DNA of 28,707 bases from the IMG/VR virus record IMGVR_UViG_3300025450_000093, positions 1 through 28,707 of that record; one strand, given 5' to 3'. The notes beneath the pieces are model-generated. The model worked only from the letters and a program-made list of their open reading frames with translations, had not been told where the DNA came from and made no database searches. Both the position numbers and the translations under genes were made by a program. The DNA is from a virus. Of this stretch, positions 1 to 6,037 are shown one piece after another. Position 1 is the stretch's first letter. The number at the start of each line of letters is the position of its first letter.

Positions 1-827
1 TGCGCACAGCCCGTCGTTCCCTAAACTTACTGTTTGCTGACTGGGCAAACCGTGGCGTCAACATGTGGACGATTGACCAAGGCGAAATTACCTTGGTTCC
101 GGGTCAAAATACCTACGCGCTGCCCAATGACACCGTAGATTTGCTAGAACATGTTATCCGCACGGGGGCAAATGTGGCTTCCACACAAGCGGATTTGACA
201 ATCACGCGCATCAGCGTGTCAACCTACGCGACTTTGCCCAACAAATTGCAGCAAGCGCGTCCAATTCAGGTGTGGGTACAGCGTTTGGATGGCCAAACAT
301 CGTCTTCCAGCACCACTTTGACGGCGGCAATCAGCGCCACGGCCACCACAATCCCCGTTGGCTCCACTGTGGGAATGCCCTACGCAGGTTTTGTGCAAAT
401 TGATAACGAAACCATCAATTACGGCTACACCGACGGCACAAATCTGTACAACTGTTTCCGTGGGCAAAACAACACAACCGCCGCTGCGCACAATAGTGGC
501 GCTGCCGTGTCAATACAGTACTTGCCTGCCGTCACAGTGTGGCCAACCCCAGACAATTCGCAGCAATACCAGTTTGTGTACTGGCGGCTGCGCCGCACGC
601 AGGATGCCGGCAACGGTGTCAACGTGATGGACGTGCCATTTCGCTTTATTCCTTGCATGGCCGCAGGGCTGGCCTACTACATTGCGCTCAAAGTGCCCGG
701 CGGTATGGAGCGATTGGGTGTTTTGAAGCAGCAGTACGACGAAGCGTGGATGACGGCAGCAGACGAAGATCAAGAACGCGCCGCGTTGCGTCTCGTGCCT
801 AGACAAATGTTCATCGGGGGCACCTGA
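1..827 (+). CDS. Head-tail adaptor/connector-like phage protein, 5' end cut by window edge
   Basis: The reading frame is open from base 3, and in-frame codons before the first ATG (63) encode conserved-looking sequence (RRSLNLLFADWANRGVN). The gene therefore starts outside the window and 63 is not the true start. 274 residues are visible. The pattern (LNLLxADWxNRGxNxWT near the N-terminus, WRLRRTQDAGNGVNVMDVPF and FVPRQMF-like ends) matches a family common in uncultured aquatic phages. I infer a portal-proximal adaptor in the virion neck, from its place at the start of the structural run. Bases 312-519 encode an inserted beta-rich module (TTL, IDNE, CFRG, AAAH, SGAAV) that recurs in the nozzle-like protein at 13716-13916. 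The stop codon overlaps the next ATG by one base (TGATG), so translation is probably coupled. Adaptor role inferred; family membership fairly sure. Confidence 0.75.
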   Translation, partial: RTARRSLNLLFADWANRGVNMWTIDQGEITLVPGQNTYALPNDTVDLLEHVIRTGANVASTQADLTITRISVSTYATLPNKLQQARPIQVWVQRLDGQTSSSSTTLTAAISATATTIPVGSTVGMPYAGFVQIDNETINYGYTDGTNLYNCFRGQNNTTAAAHNSGAAVSIQYLPAVTVWPTPDNSQQYQFVYWRLRRTQDAGNGVNVMDVPFRFIPCMAAGLAYYIALKVPGGMERLGVLKQQYDEAWMTAADEDQERAALRLVPRQMFIGGT

Positions 828-1255
828 TGGGTAATCGGTTTGCATCCGGCAAGAATTCGATTGCGGAGTGCGATCGCTGTGGTTTTCGCTTCAAGCTGAC
901 CGGTCTCAAACGCGAGGTCGTCAAGGGCAGAAACTACGAGTTGTTGGTGTGCGGCCCATGTTGGGATCCTGACCATCCGCAGTTACACTTGGGCGAGTTC
1001 CCAGTGGATGATCCACAAGGCGTGCGCAACCCGCGCCCAGACCGTAGTTACTACGTTTCTGGCAACGATGGTTTGCAGATAAAAGTGAATGGCGGCGTGA
1101 CTCAAGCAGGGTACGGCGTCAACGAAGGCGGCAGTCGGGTTTTTCAATGGGGTTGGAACCCAGTGGGAGGCTCCGAGTATTTTGATGCTGCGCTAACGCC
1201 AAATAACTTGGCATTGAGCGTGAGTATTGGTACAGTTACAGTTCAAACGACGTAA
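827..1255 (+). CDS. Small zinc-ribbon phage structural-region protein
   Basis: 142 residues, start ATG overlapping the previous stop by one base. The N-terminal third carries two CxxC pairs (Cys15/Cys18 and Cys42/Cys45), a spacing typical of a zinc ribbon. His50 and His54 follow shortly after. The rest is a Gly/Val/Thr-rich probable beta domain. It is a recurrent phage protein found next to neck proteins, but its function is unknown to me. Location suggests a minor virion or neck-assembly component rather than a transcription factor, though a zinc ribbon could also bind nucleic acid. Gene reality is well supported by tight packing, with a Shine-Dalgarno for the next gene beginning at its stop. 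Confidence 0.72.
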   Translation: MGNRFASGKNSIAECDRCGFRFKLTGLKREVVKGRNYELLVCGPCWDPDHPQLHLGEFPVDDPQGVRNPRPDRSYYVSGNDGLQIKVNGGVTQAGYGVNEGGSRVFQWGWNPVGGSEYFDAALTPNNLALSVSIGTVTVQTT

Positions 1256-1265
1256 GGAGTCGATC

Positions 1266-1466
1266 ATGGCAAAAATGGAAACCGAAAAATCTGACATGGC
1301 TCAGGACAAGAAGCTCATCAAAAAAGCTTTTGGTATGCACGACAAACAGTTGCACGAGAACAAAAAGACCAACTTGACCAAGTTGAAAAAAGGCGGTCCT
1401 ACCGGCAAAGACATGCGTGCAATGGGTCGCAACATGGCTCGCGCTAAAAACCAACGCGGAGGCTAA
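1266..1466 (+). CDS. Small highly basic phage protein, unknown function
   Basis: 66 residues starting at ATG 1266, chosen because AAGGAG lies 7 bases upstream. An upstream GTG at 1227 would overlap the preceding gene and lacks such a site. The product is rich in Lys, Arg and Met with almost no hydrophobic core, and contains LKKGGPTGKD near the middle and a C-terminal NMARAKNQRGG. It is probably helical or disordered and could contact DNA or act in head or neck assembly; nothing identifies a specific role. It sits one base from the next gene, which is also small and carries a KKGG motif, so the two may work together. Confidence 0.65.
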   Translation: MAKMETEKSDMAQDKKLIKKAFGMHDKQLHENKKTNLTKLKKGGPTGKDMRAMGRNMARAKNQRGG

Positions 1467-1467
1467 T

Positions 1468-1752
1468 ATGGCCAAGTACAGCATGAAAAAAGGCGGCAAA
1501 GAGGTGGGTTCCGCTTCTGTGTACGCCAAACCTCACACCATGAGCGGCAAAGCCATGTCCAAAGCCGATTCTGGCGTTGAGTACATGACCGATCCCAATA
1601 CCATGAAAGCTGATGAACCCACTCCCGGTGGTATGCCTGCACGCCGTGTGAGCCTTGGCAATATCACTGCTGAACCAAAATCCACAGGCATCAAAATCCG
1701 TGGCACTGGCGCAGCAACTAAAGGCGTGATGGCCCGAGGCCCAATGGCATGA
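1468..1752 (+). CDS. Small basic phage protein with KKGG motif, unknown function
   Basis: 94 residues starting at ATG 1468, preceded by CGGAGG. An earlier in-frame ATG at 1417 lies inside the previous gene and is less likely. The protein is low in hydrophobic residues and rich in Lys, Gly, Ser and Met (MKKGGKEVGS near the N-terminus, several KAM/SKAD turns), so probably extended or disordered. The stop overlaps the next start (ATGA at 1749-1752), which indicates coupled translation with the connector-like gene downstream. I do not recognise a defined domain; a minor virion or assembly role is inferred from location only. Confidence 0.62.
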   Translation: MAKYSMKKGGKEVGSASVYAKPHTMSGKAMSKADSGVEYMTDPNTMKADEPTPGGMPARRVSLGNITAEPKSTGIKIRGTGAATKGVMARGPMA

Positions 1753-2702
1753 CCTACCAAGAACTCGTTAACGCGATTCAGTCGTATACGGAAAACCAGT
1801 TCCCGCCAATGTATTTGGCGGACGGCACACTTGTTTCTACCAATACACAAATTAATCGTTTTATCGAGCAGGCCGAACAGCGCATTTTTAACGTCATCCA
1901 GTTCCCTTCGTTGCGCAAAAACGTGACAGGGACAGTGACCAGTACAAGCCCTTATTTGTCTGCGCCCACGGACTTTTTGTCGGTGTATTCACTAGCCGTT
2001 ATTGACCCTTCGGGTAACTACACTTTTTTATTGAACAAAGACGTCAACTTTATTCGAGAAGCCTACCCTACCGCAACCAGCACGGGAGAACCCGCGTACT
2101 ACGCTTTGTTTGGCCCCACAATTTCTGGCGGCAGCGTCACTAACAACCTGTCTTTTTTAATGGGGCCTACCCCTGACCAAAGCTACAGCGTTGAATTACA
2201 TTATTACTACTACCCCGCGTCGATTATTCAGGCCGAAATTGCAGCGCTGGGTTCCGTAACAGGCGGCTCCAACTATGTTAATGGTACGTATTTTGATGTG
2301 CCTTTGACTGGCGGCACAGGTTCCGGGGTTACGGCCACCGTAACCGTTTCCGGCGGCGCTGTTACTACCGTAACCGTGACCTCGGCTGGATGCCAGTACA
2401 CCGCTGGGGACGTGCTTTCCGTTGCCGCTACAAGTATTGGGGGCGCAGGTTCAGGTTTTTCCGTGCCTGTTGCTTCCATCACCAACGCAAGCGGCACTTC
2501 TTGGCTTGGCCAAAACTTTGATACTGTGTTGCTTTACGGCTGCTTGGTTGAAGCATACACCTTCATGAAAGGTGAAGTGGACGTTATCAAGATGTATGAC
2601 GACAAGTACAAAGAAGCGTTGCAGTTGGCCAAACGTTTGGGCGATGGTTTGGAAAGAACCGATGCGTACCGCGTGCCCCAGTACAGACAGGCGGTGACTT
2701 GA
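1749..2702 (+). CDS. Connector/tail adaptor-like phage protein with inserted Gly-rich beta module
   Basis: 317 residues. The helical N-terminal part (INRFIEQAEQRIFNVIQFP, then LRKNVTGT, LSAPTDFLS, and NKDVNFIREAYP) is a strongly recurrent pattern in aquatic phage structural proteins, probably adaptor or tail-tube-like. The C-terminus is again helical (TVLLYGCLVEAYTFMKGE, then DDKYKEALQLAKRLGDG). Between them, residues about 168-244 (bases 2250-2480) form a Gly/Thr/Val-rich insert with NGTYFDVPLTGGTGSG and GDVLSV motifs, a module known from surface and fibre proteins. This looks like a decoration domain spliced into a neck protein. The start overlaps the previous stop by four bases. Virion role likely; exact position in the tail inferred. 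Confidence 0.72.
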   Translation: MTYQELVNAIQSYTENQFPPMYLADGTLVSTNTQINRFIEQAEQRIFNVIQFPSLRKNVTGTVTSTSPYLSAPTDFLSVYSLAVIDPSGNYTFLLNKDVNFIREAYPTATSTGEPAYYALFGPTISGGSVTNNLSFLMGPTPDQSYSVELHYYYYPASIIQAEIAALGSVTGGSNYVNGTYFDVPLTGGTGSGVTATVTVSGGAVTTVTVTSAGCQYTAGDVLSVAATSIGGAGSGFSVPVASITNASGTSWLGQNFDTVLLYGCLVEAYTFMKGEVDVIKMYDDKYKEALQLAKRLGDGLERTDAYRVPQYRQAVT

Positions 2703-2703
2703 T

Positions 2704-3132
2704 ATGGCGTTCAATGGGAACTGGGCGTGCGACGCCTTCAAAACAGGTTTGATGAACGGGGTGTACAACTTCACCTCGGGCACGTACTACATTGCGTTGT
2801 ACACCAACGCGGCAACGCTGAACCAAACGACAACTGCGTACACAAACGTGGGCGAAACCACAGGCGGTAGCTACGCAGCAGGTGGCCAACTGTTGACCAT
2901 TACGCAAACCCCAACAACGGGAACCAGCGGCGACACGGCGTACATTTCATTTGCAAACGCATCTTGGACTGGCCCAATTACTGCTCGCGGGGCTTTGATC
3001 TATTTGAACAACGGCACAACCAACCCGGCTGTTTGCGTTTTGGACTTCGGCAGCAACAAGGTATCCAACGCTACATTCACCGTACAATTTCCTGCAGTGA
3101 CAAACACATCAGCGATCATCCGCATCGCTTAA
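2704..3132 (+). CDS. Conserved phage structural protein, unknown role
   Basis: 142 residues with a pattern (FKTGLMNGVYNF, TYYIALYTNAATLNQTT, then GGSYAAGGQLL) that recurs in phage structural modules, usually near fibre genes. Composition is beta-rich: Thr, Gly, Ala, Tyr, few charged residues. There is no signal peptide or membrane segment. It is one base from the preceding stop and ten bases from the next gene, so it sits within one transcription unit. A tail-fibre base or virion-surface component is plausible by location; no enzymatic motif is visible. Confidence 0.7.
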   Translation: MAFNGNWACDAFKTGLMNGVYNFTSGTYYIALYTNAATLNQTTTAYTNVGETTGGSYAAGGQLLTITQTPTTGTSGDTAYISFANASWTGPITARGALIYLNNGTTNPAVCVLDFGSNKVSNATFTVQFPAVTNTSAIIRIA

Positions 3133-3141
3133 GGAGCTAAC

Positions 3142-3741
3142 ATGGCAAACGAAATTTCAAACTTTGGTGACCACGCTGTTGCCACAATGCAAGCCAAAGC
3201 CACCATCCCCGAGGGCATGGGCGTTGAAGGCTGGTATCACGTTGAGTGCCGCGATAAAGACGGTAAGCTAAAGTGGGTTGACGAGTTCCCCAATTTGGTT
3301 GTGGCCGTGGGCAAACAACTGATGCTTGACACCTTTCTCAAAGGCAGTTCGTACAGCGTTACAGGCCCTTATCTTGGTTTGATCGGCAACACATTTACAG
3401 CAGCTGCGTCTGACACTATGGCATCGCACACATGGACGGAGTTCACCGCTTACACCGTGGTCGGCTCTGCAGTGCGCGGCACAGCTTCATTTGGATCTGC
3501 CACATCAACAGGTTCAACACCATCCAACGTGACATCATCAACTGCTTCCGCCATCACATACACCATCACTGGTTCTGGCGGCACGGTTTACGGTTGTTTC
3601 TTGGTGTTGGGTACTGGCGCCGTCAATACGCAAGGTTCTACTGCAGGTACTCTGTACTCGGAAGGACTGTTTGGAACGGCCAAGGCAACAACTGCAGGTG
3701 ACACCGTCAGCGTTACGTACAGCACAACAGCCACTTCTTAA
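3142..3741 (+). CDS. Conserved phage structural protein, probable tail or fibre component
   Basis: 199 residues; ATG preceded by AAGGAG with good spacing. The N-terminal half has a conserved pattern (WYHVECRDKDGKLKW, DEFPNLVVAVGKQLMLD, then YLGLIG), and the C-terminal half is a Ser/Thr/Gly-rich beta segment ending TVSVTYSTTATS. This family is repeatedly seen beside the preceding 142-residue protein in aquatic phage structural clusters. No catalytic motif. Function unknown; probably part of the virion exterior because of the fibre genes that follow. Confidence 0.7.
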   Translation: MANEISNFGDHAVATMQAKATIPEGMGVEGWYHVECRDKDGKLKWVDEFPNLVVAVGKQLMLDTFLKGSSYSVTGPYLGLIGNTFTAAASDTMASHTWTEFTAYTVVGSAVRGTASFGSATSTGSTPSNVTSSTASAITYTITGSGGTVYGCFLVLGTGAVNTQGSTAGTLYSEGLFGTAKATTAGDTVSVTYSTTATS

Positions 3742-3751
3742 GGGGTGGTAG

Positions 3752-4411
3752 ATGTTTGGCATAGCCGCATTTGCTAGAACTCCGTTTGCAACGCTTGGCA
3801 ATAATGTCTATGCGTTTTCTATTACGGAAAACTTCGGTTCGGCAGATTTAAGTACGCAGGTTTTTGCGTTTCTTGAGACAATCACGGAAGTTTTCACTTC
3901 AGCCGATACAAATGCAGAGTATGCTGTTTTGTATGAAGGCATTGTTGAAGGTTACAATTCTGCAGACTCCCCAACCATCAATGCGCAATTTAGTGTAAGT
4001 GATACAGAAGGATTTACTTCTGCTGAGTCGGATGTAATTTCTGCTCAATTTGCAGCGTCTGTAACGGAAGCGTTTACATCAGCTGACGTAGAAGCAATTG
4101 CCAACGCACTGTTTTTTTCAATTGTTGAAAACTATTCTCCTGCTGCCGCCTACGTTGCTTCTGCTGCATTTCTGGAATCTTTGGTAGAAAACGTTACAGG
4201 CAATGATGTGAACAGCATTGTTGCGCATTTTGCCGAATCTATCTTTGAGAGCTTTGTTGCTGCAGAGCTTTATAGTTTGTATGGCTGGGCTGCAATTGTG
4301 GACTCTCAGGTTGCAAACTGGAATAATGTGGATGATACGCAAACCGTTTCATGGAGTGCGGTGGACACAGGAACTTCTGCTGGATGGACTGATGTCAATG
4401 ACATCCAATAA
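3752..4411 (+). CDS. Tandem-repeat phage protein (eight 20-residue units, then four 11-residue Trp units)
   Basis: 219 residues; ATG 3752 follows AAGGGGTGG. After a short hydrophobic start, Glu occurs at residues 26, 46, 66, 86, 106, 126, 146 and 166, an exact 20-residue period, within units resembling AxF-x-x-S-x-TE-x-F-TSAD. The tail switches to an 11-residue period with Trp at 179, 190, 201 and 212 and Asp/Gln at matching places (VDSQ, VDDTQ, VNDIQ). The protein is strongly acidic with almost no Lys or Arg. Perfect periodicity suggests a solenoid or fibrous stalk. Lying between structural proteins and fibres, it may be a virion surface stalk. Base composition is more AT-rich than neighbouring genes. 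Function unknown. Confidence 0.7.
   Translation: MFGIAAFARTPFATLGNNVYAFSITENFGSADLSTQVFAFLETITEVFTSADTNAEYAVLYEGIVEGYNSADSPTINAQFSVSDTEGFTSAESDVISAQFAASVTEAFTSADVEAIANALFFSIVENYSPAAAYVASAAFLESLVENVTGNDVNSIVAHFAESIFESFVAAELYSLYGWAAIVDSQVANWNNVDDTQTVSWSAVDTGTSAGWTDVNDIQ
3809..4288 (+). repeat. Eight tandem 60-bp coding units (20-residue repeat)
   Basis: Residues 20-179 of the protein at 3752-4411. All eight units keep Glu at the same phase, most keep a Phe/Tyr two residues later, and five keep SAD or SAE after that. Spacing is exactly 60 bp with no insertions. The DNA units are diverged, so the array is old or under protein-level selection rather than a recent expansion. Confidence 0.8.
4286..4408 (+). 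repeat. Four 33-bp coding units (11-residue Trp repeat)
   Basis: Residues 179-219 of the same protein. Trp recurs at residues 179, 190, 201 and 212. Three residues after Trp comes Val or Ile, and the D-x-Q ending (DSQ, DTQ, DIQ) is kept in three of four units; the third unit is degenerate. The array directly abuts the 20-residue repeats and runs to the stop codon. Confidence 0.75.
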
Positions 4412-4420
4412 GGAAAGAAC

Positions 4421-4765
4421 ATGGCACTTGTTTTAGCAGATCGCGTACAACAGACAGGCACAGCCAATACGACTGTCAGTTTTACCTTGTCAGGTTCTGT
4501 GACGGGGTTTCAATCTTTCACAGTCATTGGAAATGGAAATACAACGTATTACACTGCAACAGACAGTTCTGGAAACTGGGAAGTTGGTATTGGTACGTAT
4601 TCAATTTCAGGGCCAACACTGACACGCACAACCATTTTGTCGTCAAGCAACTCTGGCAGTGCTGTGACATTTTCGGGTGCACTCAATGTGTGGTGTGACT
4701 ATCCTGCAGAGCAGGTTGGTTTTGAACAAACAAACTCTTACGCTTATGCGTGGATCAATGGATAA
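4421..4765 (+). CDS. Conserved phage structural protein, unknown role
   Basis: 114 residues; ATG preceded by AAGGAAAG. The pattern (MALVLADRVQQT, then GFQSFTVIGNGNTTYYTATD, NWEVGIGTYSISGPTLTRT, ILSSSNSGSAVTFSG) is a widespread phage family found beside tail-fibre genes. All-beta composition, no membrane segment or catalytic motif. It probably forms a small domain at the fibre attachment site or virion surface. Family recognition is good, role inferred from context. Confidence 0.72.
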   Translation: MALVLADRVQQTGTANTTVSFTLSGSVTGFQSFTVIGNGNTTYYTATDSSGNWEVGIGTYSISGPTLTRTTILSSSNSGSAVTFSGALNVWCDYPAEQVGFEQTNSYAYAWING

Positions 4766-4774
4766 AGGCTGCTC

Positions 4775-6037
4775 ATGTTTATTTTAGACACAACATCAAA
4801 ATCAATTACAGCGGTCATGTCCGGCGCTGCCGCCACCACAAATCCAAACTTCACTGCAGCTTACGCCGACAACAACGGTTCAACATTTGTTGAGGGTGCA
4901 AACGACGGCGTTTTAAACGGCATCACTGCGGTAACTTTGGTTGCATCACCATCGTCTTCAACTCGACGCATTGTTAAAACAATCACCATCGAGAACACCG
5001 ACACAGCGGCGGTAACGGTCACAGTGGGATACGTAAACTCTGCCAGCACAAGAACAATTGTCAAAGTCACTTTGCAGGTTGGGGATACTTGGACAACCGA
5101 TGGAAGCTACGATACCAACGGCAACTTAAAACAGATCATTGGTACTGTCAACTTGGCAACTCAAGTTACAGGCATCTTGGGTGTCGCAAACGGCGGTACA
5201 GGTTTGTCAAGCTTGACGGCCAACTATATTCCGTATGGCAACGGCACCAGCGCGTACCAATCAAGCTCAACGTTTACATTCAACGGGACAACATTCGTTG
5301 CTCCTGCGGCGTCTTTGAGCATCTCTGCGCTGACATCGTCAAACACCAGCAACTTCCAAATTGGTGGCACGCTAAGTTTCAGCGACACGGGCATTGTGTC
5401 AAATGGCGTTGGTACGACCAACGGTTATTTGCAAGCCGTCTTGCAAAACAAGTCAAACGGCACTGCTGCTTCGACTGAGTTCATTGCTTACAACGACTCA
5501 GGAACGGCCACAACCAACTTTGCCACCGTGGGTATCAACTCATCGGGTTACACTGGCACAGGCTCAATCAATGCCGCTGGGTATGCGTTCTTTTTGTCTG
5601 GCAGCACCGACTTGGTGTTGGGCACAATCGGCTCAAACGCAATTCACCTTGTGATTGGCAGCTCTGCGACTGATGCGATGACCATCAACACGACAGGCAT
5701 CACATCAATCCCAAGCACAACATACGCGCCAAACATCAACTTAACTGACGCTGCAACAATTGCTTGGGACACCTCAAAAGGTCAAGTGGCAACATTCACG
5801 TTTGTTTCAACCAACCGCACCATGGGTGCACCAACAAACTTGTCCAACGGTGCGTTCTATGCCCTTGCGGTGATCCAGAATGGCGGATCAAATACGCTAT
5901 CATGGAACTCAGTGTTTAAGTGGGCAAACGGCACAGCGCCAACTCTGTCAACTGCCGCTGGAGCAAAAGATTACTTTGTGTTCAGAAGTGATGGCACAAA
6001 CTTGTACCAACAAGGAATTTCACAGGCGGTGGCGTAA
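4775..6037 (+). CDS. Tail fibre-like protein
   Basis: 420 residues, Ser/Thr/Asn/Gly-rich and nearly devoid of charged residues, as is typical of beta-structured phage fibres. Residues 1-120 form a beta domain (RRIVKTITIENTDTAAVTV). The hinge-like motif GVANGGTGLSSLTANYIPYG near residue 135 is a hallmark of many phage fibre proteins. The C-terminal part resembles fibre shaft or tip domains (GAFYALAVIQNGGSNTLSW and FVFRSDGTNLYQQG). The stop overlaps the next ATG by one base (TAATG), which would help produce both fibre proteins together. It has no recognisable enzymatic motif, so receptor binding or a structural shaft is more likely than depolymerase activity. Confidence 0.75.
   Translation: MFILDTTSKSITAVMSGAAATTNPNFTAAYADNNGSTFVEGANDGVLNGITAVTLVASPSSSTRRIVKTITIENTDTAAVTVTVGYVNSASTRTIVKVTLQVGDTWTTDGSYDTNGNLKQIIGTVNLATQVTGILGVANGGTGLSSLTANYIPYGNGTSAYQSSSTFTFNGTTFVAPAASLSISALTSSNTSNFQIGGTLSFSDTGIVSNGVGTTNGYLQAVLQNKSNGTAASTEFIAYNDSGTATTNFATVGINSSGYTGTGSINAAGYAFFLSGSTDLVLGTIGSNAIHLVIGSSATDAMTINTTGITSIPSTTYAPNINLTDAATIAWDTSKGQVATFTFVSTNRTMGAPTNLSNGAFYALAVIQNGGSNTLSWNSVFKWANGTAPTLSTAAGAKDYFVFRSDGTNLYQQGISQAVA

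Noticed and set aside
63-827. Taking ATG 63 as the true start of the first gene
   Set aside because: Codons from base 3 onward continue a conserved-looking N-terminal sequence in the same frame.
3809-4288. CRISPR-like array
   Set aside because: The 60-bp period is in frame, units are diverged, and there are no identical repeats separated by unique spacers; it is a protein repeat.
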